Positions 14,399 through 21,893 of a DNA stretch of 27,274 nucleotides are shown piece after piece. The notes beneath the pieces are model-generated. The model saw nothing but the letters and a program-made list of their open reading frames with translations, was not told the DNA's origin and searched no databases. Numbering within the stretch: the stretch's first letter is position 1; the number at the start of each line of letters is the position of its first letter. The stretch is from DASQUP01 sp035641235 (lineage in GTDB: Bacteria > Actinomycetota > CADDZG01 > WHSQ01), in NCBI GenBank assembly GCA_035641235.1, contig DASQUP010000135.1, positions 1 to 27,274 on the forward strand. Reading direction: 5' to 3'. The translations under genes and the position numbers were made by a program.

Positions 14399-15412
14399 TC
14401 AGTACGCGATCTTCGAGAGAACCTTCAGTTTAGTGCGCCGGTGGAGGGCCTCAATGAACCTCACCGTGCCGGTGCGCGAGCGCATCACGATCGATTCTGT
14501 GACGGCGCTCGACTTCCGGTAGCGCACACCGCGCACCAGTTCTCCGTCGGTTACTCCGGTGGCAGCGAAAAAGACGTCGTCTCCCGCCACAAGGTCGTCG
14601 GTCGTCAGTATGGCGTCCGGATCCAACCCCATCTCGACCGCTCTGTCCCGCTCATCTTCGTTGCGGGGCCACAGCCGCCCGTGGATCGCTCCGCCGAGGC
14701 ATTTGATCGCACAAGCCGCGATCACTCCCTCTGGCGTGCCACCGATCCCTATCAATAGATCGACGCCCGTTCCATCGCGCGCCGCCGAGATCGCGCCGGC
14801 GACGTCGCCGTCCGGAATGAACTTGATGCGGGCCCCGGCGCTGCGTATCTCCTTGACGATCTGCTCATGGCGGGGGCGATCGAGGATCACGACCGTCAAG
14901 TCGGAAACGTCTGTGTGTTTGGCGTTTGCCACCCGCCTCAAGTTCTCGGTGACGCCCGCTTCGATATCGATAACCTCGGCGGCCTCTTCACCGACCGCGA
15001 TCTTTTCCATGTAGACGAACGGTCCCGGATCGAACATGGTTCCCCGCTCGGCGAGGGCAACCACGGCAAGGGCACCCCCCTGACCCTTTGCCGTCAGTGT
15101 CGTTCCGTCCACGGGATCGACGGCGATGTCGACCACCGGCGCTTCGCCATTTCCGATCTCCTCGCCGTTGAAGAGCATGGGAGCGTTGTCTTTCTCCCCC
15201 TCTCCGATCACGACGACTCCGTCCATGGGAACCGTGTCGAGCATCAACCTCATCGCGTCCACCGCCGCCTGATCGGCCGCCTCCTTGTCACCTCGCCCCA
15301 TCCAGCGGGCGGCCGACAGCGCTGCGGCCTCGGTTACTCGAACCAGCTCGAGGGCCAGGTTCCTATCGGGCTTGCGGTCGGCATCGTTGCCGTTCGCCTC
15401 CGGCTCGAACAT
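14399..15412 (-). CDS. glpX: Class II fructose-1,6-bisphosphatase (GlpX)
   Basis: 337 residues, the usual length for GlpX. Metal and substrate motifs are GEGEKD (70-75) and DPVDGTT (99-105), typical of the lithium-sensitive phosphatase superfamily. It removes the 1-phosphate of fructose 1,6-bisphosphate in gluconeogenesis, in the cytoplasm. Actinobacteria normally carry this class as their main FBPase. The ATG has a strong ribosome binding site (GAGGAGGAGAG directly upstream), so unlike many neighbours it has a leader. It is a monocistronic minus-strand gene, divergent from the NlpC/P60 gene across 233 bp. Confidence 0.95.
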   Translation of the reverse strand: MFEPEANGNDADRKPDRNLALELVRVTEAAALSAARWMGRGDKEAADQAAVDAMRLMLDTVPMDGVVVIGEGEKDNAPMLFNGEEIGNGEAPVVDIAVDPVDGTTLTAKGQGGALAVVALAERGTMFDPGPFVYMEKIAVGEEAAEVIDIEAGVTENLRRVANAKHTDVSDLTVVILDRPRHEQIVKEIRSAGARIKFIPDGDVAGAISAARDGTGVDLLIGIGGTPEGVIAACAIKCLGGAIHGRLWPRNEDERDRAVEMGLDPDAILTTDDLVAGDDVFFAATGVTDGELVRGVRYRKSSAVTESIVMRSRTGTVRFIEALHRRTKLKVLSKIAY

Positions 15413-15584
15413 CTCTCCTCCTCTGGTGCTTTCACGCCCAGCATTACCACCTCACGGGGTGTGGGCTTTCAGAGTACGGCCAACCGCAGCAAGGAACATC
15501 GCCCTAATGCCCCCTTCAGCGCGCCTAAATCCTTCCAGGGGAGGCTGTGCCCATGTTCACGGCCGACGATCGAAAAGCAGACCG

Positions 15585-15603
15585 AGCTCCGCGGCGTAGC
15601 TCG
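15585..15603 (+). other. Hairpin upstream of the NlpC/P60 gene
   Basis: GAGCT and AGCTC flank a 9-nt GC-rich loop in the 233-bp gap 15413-15645. The gap was read for a ydaO-type c-di-AMP riboswitch, which often precedes wall hydrolases, but the conserved core was not found. Nothing else convincing is seen in the gap besides the -10 box at 15634. Confidence 0.25.
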
Positions 15604-15633
15604 CCCCAGATTAAATATGGAAGGAGAGATTCC

Positions 15634-15639
15634 GATACT
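15634..15639 (+). promoter_or_regulatory. Possible leaderless -10 box of the NlpC/P60 gene
   Basis: GATACT followed by TCCAGG and the ATG at 15646. A purine-rich AAGGAGAG lies about 17 nt before the ATG, too far for a normal ribosome binding site, so the two readings compete. Confidence 0.4.
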
Positions 15640-15645
15640 TCCAGG

Positions 15646-16671
15646 ATGAGGAGAATCGGATTTGTCCTGGCGAGCGCTCTGCTGGCCGCCACTCTGGCTT
15701 CGGCCCCTGCCACGGCAGCCAACAAGATCCCCGATTGGGTCAAGCCTGCAGTCAATTACCTGGACGCGGCCGGTTACCTCGACAAGGCGACCTTCAAAGC
15801 GAACCGACCAATGAGCCGCGCTGCGTTCAAGAAACTTGTGCGCAAGGCATTTGGGGCCGGCTACTACAAGCGCACCACCGGACAGGTCACCGCGGGCGAG
15901 GTTGGACACGCCCTCGTCAAGGCGCTGGGCCGCAAGGACATTGCAGCGACTCTCGAGACGGCGGCCTCTCCGGACGGATGGAAGCCGGCGGTCGGGCGCC
16001 ACTTCGGGAGCGAGATCGTCAGCCGCGAACTCGGACTCCGGCGTGACAGGCCCACTACAGAGGACGGCTTCGAGGCCTCTGCATCGGAACCGATGCGCCA
16101 GGGCGACATCGCCTACGCAGTCCATCGCGCAAAGACCGCGCCGTCCTTGTACTCGGCCGACGCCCTGCGCGGGTTCCAACTTTCGAACTACGGCGAGAAA
16201 CGCCGAAAGGTAATTCAGTACGCGATGTCTCTTGTAGGAACCCCGTACGTGTGGGCGGGTGAGTGGCCTCAGCGGACACCATCCGGTTACCCGTACGGCG
16301 CGCAGGTGCACGGCGGCTTCGACTGCTCAGGATTCGTCTGGTACGTGCTGCAGAAGAAGACGACCGGCTACAAGCCGATGGGTCGTCCCTACAAGGGGTG
16401 GAGCATTCCCCAGCGCGCGTCCTACGACATGGCCGCAGGAACGAAGGACCGGCTCGGATACAAAAAACTCCGCGCCGGCGACATCGTGTTCTTCGCTCCA
16501 GGGGGCAAGAAGGCGAAGGCCAAGGACGTCTACCACGCCGGCATCTACATGGGTCGGGGCTGGATGATCCACTCCTCCGGATCACGCGCCGGTGTGAGCA
16601 TCACGACGATCGCGCCGGGCTCGTGGTGGCACGGCCAGATCGTATGGGGCCGCCGGGTCATCACCAACTAG
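15646..16671 (+). CDS. Secreted SLH-like / NlpC-P60 peptidoglycan hydrolase
   Basis: 341 residues. A signal peptide (1-24, ending APATA) directs export. Two SLH-like repeats follow (about 26-70 and 108-165); the first has the tell-tale pattern AVNYLDAAGYLD and RPMSRAAFKKLV. The NlpC/P60 domain (about 185-341) has the catalytic Cys227 (FDCSGFVW) and His297 (YHAGIYMG), with His309 a likely further active-site residue. It should cleave peptide stems of peptidoglycan outside the membrane while bound to the envelope through the SLH-like part. Longer in-frame reading upstream lacks a signal peptide, so ATG 15646 is chosen. The gene converges on the L,D-transpeptidase fusion with only 17 bp between stops. 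Confidence 0.88.
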   Translation: MRRIGFVLASALLAATLASAPATAANKIPDWVKPAVNYLDAAGYLDKATFKANRPMSRAAFKKLVRKAFGAGYYKRTTGQVTAGEVGHALVKALGRKDIAATLETAASPDGWKPAVGRHFGSEIVSRELGLRRDRPTTEDGFEASASEPMRQGDIAYAVHRAKTAPSLYSADALRGFQLSNYGEKRRKVIQYAMSLVGTPYVWAGEWPQRTPSGYPYGAQVHGGFDCSGFVWYVLQKKTTGYKPMGRPYKGWSIPQRASYDMAAGTKDRLGYKKLRAGDIVFFAPGGKKAKAKDVYHAGIYMGRGWMIHSSGSRAGVSITTIAPGSWWHGQIVWGRRVITN

Positions 16672-16688
16672 CGACCCAACGCTAACGA

Positions 16689-17993
16689 TCAGTCGTGGAT
16701 GAAAACGGGCGCCCCGATCGGATTCCTCCTGTCGAAACCCTTCGTGAGCCACATAGGGATGCGCACACATCCGTGGCTCGCCGGAAAAACGGGGACGTTG
16801 CGGCTCCCGTGGATCGCATAGCCGCCCCTGAAGTACGCCGGGTACCACAGTTTCCCCAAGCGGCTCTTGCGCCATCCCGAGATCTTGCGTTCTATCTTGA
16901 ACTCGCCTCTCGGCGTGTGCGCTTTGTACTTGACTCCGTCTTTCTTGTAGGACTTCTCGTTGCCGGTTGATACAGGCAGAGTCTTGTAGACCCTGCGGCG
17001 CCTAACTTCGAACAGGACCTGTCGTGAGATGTCTATCTCGATGTAGCGGTTGACCGTTCTCTTCCGCACCCTAGGGCGCCGCGCCACTTCTATGGTGCTC
17101 ATCTCCTCGGGTGATACCACTCCATCTCGCTTCAGCCCGCGGACCTTCTGGAATGCGAAGACGGCTTGCTGAGTTCGTTCTCCGAACGCTCCATCTACCC
17201 CCCTTACCGGGTAGCCGAGCTGAGTCAAGCGGCGCTGCAGGTGTACGACCTCATCCCCGGACGAGCCGGCCTTCAGGGTTACGTCCCAGCGCACGGCATG
17301 CTCGCCCTTGAGTGCCTCGAGGGTCGCCGGCTCGAACCCCCTCTTCCGCAGCCTGGAGATGATCCCGGCAAGCGCCCGGCGATGCGACTTCCTCCAGATG
17401 TCCAGCGCGATGATCGATCCCTTGCGAAGCCGCCCCAGCACTTTCTTCTTTACCGCGCGCGACCGTCCACCGCCCGGATGGTGCGTCCATCGGACCGAGC
17501 GATACCCCAGTTCGCCGGCCAATCGCAGAACGTCACGATCGCGACGCCCGCCCGGCGCGCGTAAGAACGGCCGCGGACGTGCCCCAACACCTCTGAGGGC
17601 ACGCGTTGCCTTCCAGATGGACGATCGAAGCCAGTCCTCGCTCATCTCGGTGAAGCGCGTCCGCCCGAACCCCCGGTTGCCCATCACGTGGCCGCCCACG
17701 ACGATCTTTCGAGCCGTCGGTCTGTTTTCTCTGATCCACTTTCCGGAAACAAAAAACGACGCCGGCGCGTCGAGTTTGTCGAGTCGTCTCAAGACGCTTC
17801 TGAACTTCTTGCGGCCGGCATGTCCGTCAAACACGATCACCGCGATCTTCTGACGAGGGCCGATCACCCACTCGGACGGCGGCAAGCTTCTGGCCGCCGC
17901 CGATGGTGCGACGTTCGCTATCGAAGCTGCCAGCATGATTGCCATCGCCAAGCCGCCACCACGAGGTGCCATTCTTCGCGGGAGTCTACCCAT
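16689..17993 (-). CDS. Deacetylase-like / PG-binding / L,D-transpeptidase fusion
   Basis: 434 residues with an N-terminal signal sequence (about 1-35). Residues 48-225 follow the NodB polysaccharide deacetylase fold but the catalytic set is degraded: FDGHAG replaces FDDGP, and GHVMGNRG has Arg107 where the second zinc His of HxxxH is expected, while RAPGG (145-149) is kept. A PG_binding_1 domain spans about 243-300 (LKAGSSGDEVVHLQRRL). The YkuD transpeptidase domain (about 315-434) has the intact motif with His395 (IHGS), His407 and nucleophile Cys409 (SHGCVR). It should form 3-3 cross-links or attach proteins to peptidoglycan; the deacetylase-like part may only bind glycan. It lies 21 bp after the histidine kinase gene, so the pair is likely co-transcribed. 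ATGs at 17993 and 17972 are both possible starts. Confidence 0.85.
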   Translation of the reverse strand: MGRLPRRMAPRGGGLAMAIMLAASIANVAPSAAARSLPPSEWVIGPRQKIAVIVFDGHAGRKKFRSVLRRLDKLDAPASFFVSGKWIRENRPTARKIVVGGHVMGNRGFGRTRFTEMSEDWLRSSIWKATRALRGVGARPRPFLRAPGGRRDRDVLRLAGELGYRSVRWTHHPGGGRSRAVKKKVLGRLRKGSIIALDIWRKSHRRALAGIISRLRKRGFEPATLEALKGEHAVRWDVTLKAGSSGDEVVHLQRRLTQLGYPVRGVDGAFGERTQQAVFAFQKVRGLKRDGVVSPEEMSTIEVARRPRVRKRTVNRYIEIDISRQVLFEVRRRRVYKTLPVSTGNEKSYKKDGVKYKAHTPRGEFKIERKISGWRKSRLGKLWYPAYFRGGYAIHGSRNVPVFPASHGCVRIPMWLTKGFDRRNPIGAPVFIHD

Positions 17994-18014
17994 CCGGTTT
18001 CGGCGCCGCGGTTC

Positions 18015-19832
18015 CTATGCTGCGGTCTGGGGAAGCCGGCCCTCGGGAAGCCGGACTGAGAAAAGCGCCCCCGTCCAGCCGTTCTCCGAACAACGCGACA
18101 CTGAGACATCTCCACCCACATCCCGTGCAAAACGGCGCGCAATGTAGAGGCCCAGGCCGGTTCCCGTAGCGCGCGCCGTCGCGGAGTCGCTCAACCGCCG
18201 GAAGCGATCGAAGATCACCGCCTCCGAGCCTTCGGGTATCCCAGGCCCATTGTCGAGCACATCGACGGTCAATCCTCGCTCTGTGACCGAGGCACGAACG
18301 AGGACCGGATAATCCGAAGGCGAGTACTTACAGGCGTTCTCGATCAGATTCCGCACGATGTGGTGAGCGCGGAACAAGTCACAGATGAGTCCCGGTCTAC
18401 CGGACAACTCCACCTGCACTCGATCGCCGTCCTTTGAGCCCTCGATCGCGTCCCGCATGAGGTCCTTGAGTGCGACGTAGGTGTTCTTTGTGGCGACCTC
18501 ACCGGCCTCCAGTTGAGAAACCAGAAGAAGCCTGTTGACCATGGAAGTCAACCGGTCGCATTGCCTGGTCATTGCTTTCAGGAATGAGCGGCGGTCATCG
18601 GCGCTCAACATCTCCTCACGCGAAAGCATGGTTTGGGCAAAGCCCTTTATCGAAGTTAGTGGCGTTCTGAGCTCGTGCGAAACGGTGGCAATGAAATCGT
18701 CCTTCAGCCGATCCACACTCCGAAGGCGTTCGAGCGCCTCCCTTTCAAGGCCGGCAAGTCGGGCCGTGTCGACCACAACCACCATCTGGTCGGCTAGAGA
18801 TTGCAGGAGCCCCAGGTCGTCCTCGGAGAACGCATCCGTTTTCGCGCTCTCGGCATTGAGGACTCCGAGGATCCTCTCCCCCGCGCGCAAGGGGACGCAC
18901 ACCTCTGACCTCGTTTCCTCCTGCACTTCCAGGTAGTCGGGGTCCAGGCGCACGTCGGCTACTCGCCGCCCAATGCCCGTTTCCGCGACGCGGCCGACGA
19001 TGCCCTCTCCCAGCCGAGCGCGAAGATCCTCATTCGGCCGCGAGCAGCCGTACGCGGCGTGGGTGTAGAGGACTCCATCGTCGTGCAGCAGCATCACGCT
19101 CATCGACGGCCAGTTGAGCGTCGTAGCGATCTCTTTCATCATCGACTCGAGGGTCGAGTCCAAGTCGGTGGCAGCTGCGACGCCTGCCATGACGATCGTG
19201 GAGATGGCCTCAGTCTCACGCCGGCTCTTCTCTTCGGTCGTCGCTCGCGCCTCGGCTTGTTCACGCAGCCGCAGGTTCGCTATGACTGCTGCGATCTGAT
19301 CACCGAGGGGGATGAGTACCGCGAGGTCGCGGTTGCTGTAGCGGCGAGTGCGCGACTCGACGTCGAACGCACCGAGAATCCGGCCCTCGTACCTAAGGGG
19401 CACGGTGGCGGCCGAGATAACTCCGTCAACGGTCGGGACATAACGGGTTTCCTTCGTTATGTCCGGCGCAACCACCGCCTCCCCCGCCCGGTAGGAGGCG
19501 CCGCACATACCCTCGTCCTCGCCGATAAAGGCCAGGTCGGAGTTCTCGAATCCGTACGCGGAGCCGTAGTAGAGCCGCCCGTCCCCAGTCGGCAGAGCAA
19601 TCACGCAGACCTGGGCCTCGAGGAGCTCGGCGAGCGAGCTGGTCATCCGGTCGAGGGCGGCCTGGGCGTCACACGCAGCGAGGCCCCCGGACACGATGGT
19701 CGACGCGGCCTGCAAGGTCTCTACCAGCGTCTTCTCGGCGCGCCGAACGGCCAGGCGAAGAAAGAACCATCCGCCCGCCAGTACCGTAAGAGCAGCAGCG
19801 CCGATGGTGACGCCCGTGTTGGTGTCCACCAC
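18015..19832 (-). CDS. GAF-GAF sensor histidine kinase
   Basis: 605 residues. One N-terminal membrane helix (about 8-28), then two GAF domains (about 45-190 and 215-355). The kinase core follows: H-box FIATVSHELRTPL with phospho-acceptor His386, N-box NLIENACKYSP (Asn499), G1 DNGPGIP (527-533) and G2 GTGLGL (557-562). All autophosphorylation motifs are intact. GAF domains sense small molecules, redox or light; no ligand can be assigned. The start is a tandem GTG GTG without a clear ribosome binding site. It lies 68 bp after the DUF3105 gene and 21 bp before the transpeptidase fusion, suggesting a wall- or envelope-stress role. No partner response regulator is adjacent. Confidence 0.9.
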   Translation of the reverse strand: MVDTNTGVTIGAAALTVLAGGWFFLRLAVRRAEKTLVETLQAASTIVSGGLAACDAQAALDRMTSSLAELLEAQVCVIALPTGDGRLYYGSAYGFENSDLAFIGEDEGMCGASYRAGEAVVAPDITKETRYVPTVDGVISAATVPLRYEGRILGAFDVESRTRRYSNRDLAVLIPLGDQIAAVIANLRLREQAEARATTEEKSRRETEAISTIVMAGVAAATDLDSTLESMMKEIATTLNWPSMSVMLLHDDGVLYTHAAYGCSRPNEDLRARLGEGIVGRVAETGIGRRVADVRLDPDYLEVQEETRSEVCVPLRAGERILGVLNAESAKTDAFSEDDLGLLQSLADQMVVVVDTARLAGLEREALERLRSVDRLKDDFIATVSHELRTPLTSIKGFAQTMLSREEMLSADDRRSFLKAMTRQCDRLTSMVNRLLLVSQLEAGEVATKNTYVALKDLMRDAIEGSKDGDRVQVELSGRPGLICDLFRAHHIVRNLIENACKYSPSDYPVLVRASVTERGLTVDVLDNGPGIPEGSEAVIFDRFRRLSDSATARATGTGLGLYIARRFARDVGGDVSVSRCSENGWTGALFSVRLPEGRLPQTAA

Positions 19833-19900
19833 TGGATGGATCGGCCGATCGGCGTCTCAGCTTGACCTTTTGAGAGGGTTTGCGGGATCGGCCGGGCCGG

Positions 19901-20716
19901 CTATCCACCCCCGTTGTTGTTGCCGCCGGAGCCCCCGCCGCCGTTGTTGCCGCCGCCGTCGTCGTCGGCCTCAGCGTCGGCGCTGCCCGGGGTCTCCTCG
20001 CCCTCCGGCGGCGTCTCTTCGGCTTCCGGAGTCTCCTCCGGCTCGGGCTCGAAGGAGTCGTCCGAAGCCATCTGGCAGGGCTGCTTCTCCGGACCCTTCT
20101 GGCGGAAGACCCGGATGTACTCGGCCGCCGCATCAGGATCCCAGGAGTTCAGCCGCATCATCTCGCCCCACGACGTCACGGCGATCGGCGACTCGTCCAT
20201 ATTCGGAAACGGGGCCGACAGAACATGACTGTCGTACTCGCCCACCAGCTCCTCGATATCGGCGATGTCCTCGGGCGGAACCTCGGCGGGGTTGTACAGG
20301 ATCCCGACTGCACCGTGCTCGAGCGCATGGACGAACTGCTCGTTCGGCGGCGTCTGTGCATACGTCCCACATGGGATGGTCGAGGCGCTGTGTTGGCCCG
20401 CGACCGGTGGAGTCATTGGGTAGTTCACGGTGGTGCTCACGTGATTCGGTTGCGAAACGGTCTCCGAGAACAGATCCAGATCGTTTCCTGCGATCGCGTC
20501 GGGGCGGCCGCCTCTCACCGCGATGAACCAGAAAACGCCCACAAAGAGAAGGACCAAGGCGCCACGGCGGATCCATCGTTCGCGGCGCTGAGCCTGAGCC
20601 TTCTTGCGTGCCTCCTCTTCGCGCGCCTTTCGTCGCGCCTCAAGACGCTGGCGGCGCGCCTCGTTCGGGTCGTAGCCGGCGGGTCGCGCCTTCTTCCTGC
20701 TCTTCTTCTTTGCCAC
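19901..20716 (-). CDS. DUF3105 membrane-anchored protein
   Basis: 271 residues. Residues 1-50 are very basic with a coiled-coil-like Arg/Glu stretch, residues 52-67 form a membrane helix, and the outer domain (about 75-215) carries the DUF3105 hallmarks: YPMTPPVAGQHS, IPCGTY, and VHALEHGAV with His130 and His134. The C-terminal 55 residues are low complexity (Glu/Pro/Thr, then Asp, then Gly/Asn repeats). Function of the family is unknown; the conserved His and Cys residues suggest metal binding. A longer frame starts at 20758, but GTG 20716 has GGAGGAAAG upstream and begins with a Lys-rich segment, so it is preferred. Probable first gene of the minus-strand envelope operon. Confidence 0.82.
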   Translation of the reverse strand: MAKKKSRKKARPAGYDPNEARRQRLEARRKAREEEARKKAQAQRRERWIRRGALVLLFVGVFWFIAVRGGRPDAIAGNDLDLFSETVSQPNHVSTTVNYPMTPPVAGQHSASTIPCGTYAQTPPNEQFVHALEHGAVGILYNPAEVPPEDIADIEELVGEYDSHVLSAPFPNMDESPIAVTSWGEMMRLNSWDPDAAAEYIRVFRQKGPEKQPCQMASDDSFEPEPEETPEAEETPPEGEETPGSADAEADDDGGGNNGGGGSGGNNNGGG

Positions 20717-20769
20717 GCGCTCTCTTTCCTCCGGACGGTTCGGGACCGGGAATGCCACCCCACGGGAGA

Positions 20770-20789
20770 CCGGAGGCCTCTACCTCCGG
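20770..20789. other. 7-bp stem-loop in a divergent promoter region
   Basis: CCGGAGG (20770-20776) pairs with CCTCCGG (20783-20789) around a 6-nt loop. It sits between the divergent DUF3105 and small membrane protein genes, so it is a possible operator or 5' UTR hairpin rather than a terminator. Confidence 0.35.
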
Positions 20790-20823
20790 GGCCGGCATGA
20801 AGGGAGGCTATCTTGAAGTCAAG

Positions 20824-20853
20824 ATGAACGTACAGCCGATCCCGACCAAATGA
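20824..20853 (+). CDS. Possible 9-residue leader peptide
   Basis: ATG at 20824 opens a nine-codon frame (MNVQPIPTK) whose stop overlaps the start of the membrane protein as ATGA. A longer version starts at 20797. TATCTT at 20809-20814 would put a transcript start about 3 nt before the 20824 ATG. The downstream gene has no ribosome binding site, so coupling through this peptide is plausible. It may also be chance. Confidence 0.3.
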   Translation: MNVQPIPTK

Positions 20854-21191
20854 GTGCCTCCTCCGTTTTGGTCGGAGCCCTAGCCCTCAACGCCGCCCTT
20901 GTCCCGATCTATCGCGTGTACCGGTTGATGAAGGGCGGACCCATCGTCGACGTCGTCGGGGGAGCGATCCTTGGGGCCACGCTCGCGCTGCTTGCGCTGG
21001 GGACCGCCGCCGACTGGACGTGGGCGAGGTGGGGCGCCCTTTTCTACGCTCTCCTTTTCGCGATTGTGGTGATGCCACTGTGGACGCTGGCGGTCCTGAT
21101 ACCGCTCCGACCCCGCACTCCGGACTACGTCTTCACGGTGGGCTACTGGCTCAGCCTCGTCGTGATCGCCGTCGCCGCGGTTGCAGCGTGA
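20850..21191 (+). CDS. Small multi-helix membrane protein
   Basis: 113 residues with three or four hydrophobic segments: SSVLVGALALNAALVPIY near the N-terminus, VVGGAILGATLALLALG, ALFYALLFAIVVMPLWTLAVL and a C-terminal SLVVIAVAAVAA. No family was recognised. It converges on the BldD homologue with 8 bp between stops. The start lacks a ribosome binding site but overlaps a short upstream frame by ATGA. The clear membrane pattern makes it a real gene. Confidence 0.65.
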   Translation: MSASSVLVGALALNAALVPIYRVYRLMKGGPIVDVVGGAILGATLALLALGTAADWTWARWGALFYALLFAIVVMPLWTLAVLIPLRPRTPDYVFTVGYWLSLVVIAVAAVAA

Positions 21192-21199
21192 CAACCTAG

Positions 21200-21682
21200 C
21201 TAGGCGCCCGAGATCAAGCCCCATTCGTCGAGGCGATGCGACAGCTCCTCGGCGGTCGTCTGGTAGACGAGAGCAAGCGCCATGAGGTCGTCGTCCCTGA
21301 TCGTAAGGACGCGGCCGTTGAAATCGCCTCTCTGGATCTGGATGGCCGTGGCGAAGCGGTTGAGTGGGTCCCTGTCCGTTTCAGGGACCCGGTCCATCCC
21401 CTCGAGGTCCAGAACTACTTTCCGGCGGCTGTCGGCGGGAGCCTTGGGGATCGCGTCCTCCTCGGGCAGGATCTCGGAGACGGGCACAGAATAGAACTGA
21501 GAAAGTTCCGCAAGTCGGGCAATTGTTACATTCCGGTCACCGCGCTCGTATGCACCAACCACGGCGGCCTTCCATCTCCCCGAGGATGCCTCCTGCACAT
21601 CGTGGAGAGACATGCCCTTTTGCATCCGGATCCTTCTCAGGCTCTCTCCCACGGCTCTGGCGTAGTCGTCCCCCCTGCTCAC
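21200..21682 (-). CDS. bldD: BldD-like c-di-GMP-responsive transcription regulator
   Basis: 160 residues. The N-terminal XRE-type helix-turn-helix domain (about 5-72) matches Streptomyces BldD closely, including GRWKAAVVGAYERGDR (35-50) and RLAELSQFYSVPV. The C-terminal domain (about 88-157) has the complete c-di-GMP signature RxD-x8-RxxD: Arg118-Gly-Asp120, eight residues, then Arg129-x-x-Asp132. In Streptomyces, tetrameric c-di-GMP bridges two BldD C-terminal domains and switches on DNA binding to repress development genes. The longer frame from 21709 is possible, but GTG 21682 has AAAGGGAG about 11 nt upstream and aligns with the BldD N-terminus. Family assignment is strong; the target genes are unknown. 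Confidence 0.92.
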   Translation of the reverse strand: MSRGDDYARAVGESLRRIRMQKGMSLHDVQEASSGRWKAAVVGAYERGDRNVTIARLAELSQFYSVPVSEILPEEDAIPKAPADSRRKVVLDLEGMDRVPETDRDPLNRFATAIQIQRGDFNGRVLTIRDDDLMALALVYQTTAEELSHRLDEWGLISGA

Positions 21683-21691
21683 GATCGGTAA
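21679..21691 (-). promoter_or_regulatory. BldD-box-like palindrome over the bldD start codon
   Basis: On the minus strand TTACCGATCGTGA matches the outer arms of the BldD operator (TNAC, five bases, GTNA). The centre is GAT rather than the usual CWG. It covers the GTG start, so binding could block the gene's own expression. Autoregulation is known for BldD in Streptomyces; here it is inferred. Confidence 0.35.
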
Positions 21692-21881
21692 CACTCCCTT
21701 TCCGGACACCGTTCAGCCATCTGAGTACCGCCCCTCGCTTTCACCCTGCGCCTCGGCACCCCCGTTTTGTCGATACGGCGGCACCATTAGCACCGTTCGA
21801 CGTCGATAGGGCGAGTCCCTGCATTTTCCACTACTTTCCGCGTTCGGGCCCGCGCGGAAGTCTTTGGCTGCAAGCGCACCG

Positions 21882-21887
21882 TAGAAT
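21882..21887 (+). promoter_or_regulatory. Leaderless -10 box of the Ku operon
   Basis: TAGAAT followed by GACCGG and the GTG at 21894, with no ribosome binding site. No clear -35 box was seen at 17-18 nt. The rest of the 211-bp gap back to the bldD start shows nothing further convincing. Confidence 0.5.
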
Positions 21888-21893
21888 GACCGG

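Noticed and set aside
15413..15645. c-di-AMP (ydaO-type) riboswitch before the NlpC/P60 gene
   Set aside because: Such genes often carry one, and the gap is long enough, but the conserved core segments were not found; only an ordinary hairpin and a -10-like box are visible.
15469..16311. 280-residue minus-strand frame opposite the NlpC/P60 gene
   Set aside because: It is antisense to an intact secreted hydrolase with a signal peptide and catalytic motifs, and its translation has no recognisable domain; GC-rich shadow.
19918..19980. GCC/GTT/GTC triplet repeats as a CRISPR or minisatellite
   Set aside because: They are simply the codons for the Gly/Asn/Asp-rich tail of the DUF3105 protein, without spacers.
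19914..20526. Long plus-strand frames opposite the DUF3105 gene
   Set aside because: They arise from the GC-rich low-complexity tail and are Arg/Pro-rich; the minus-strand frame has clear family motifs and a ribosome binding site.
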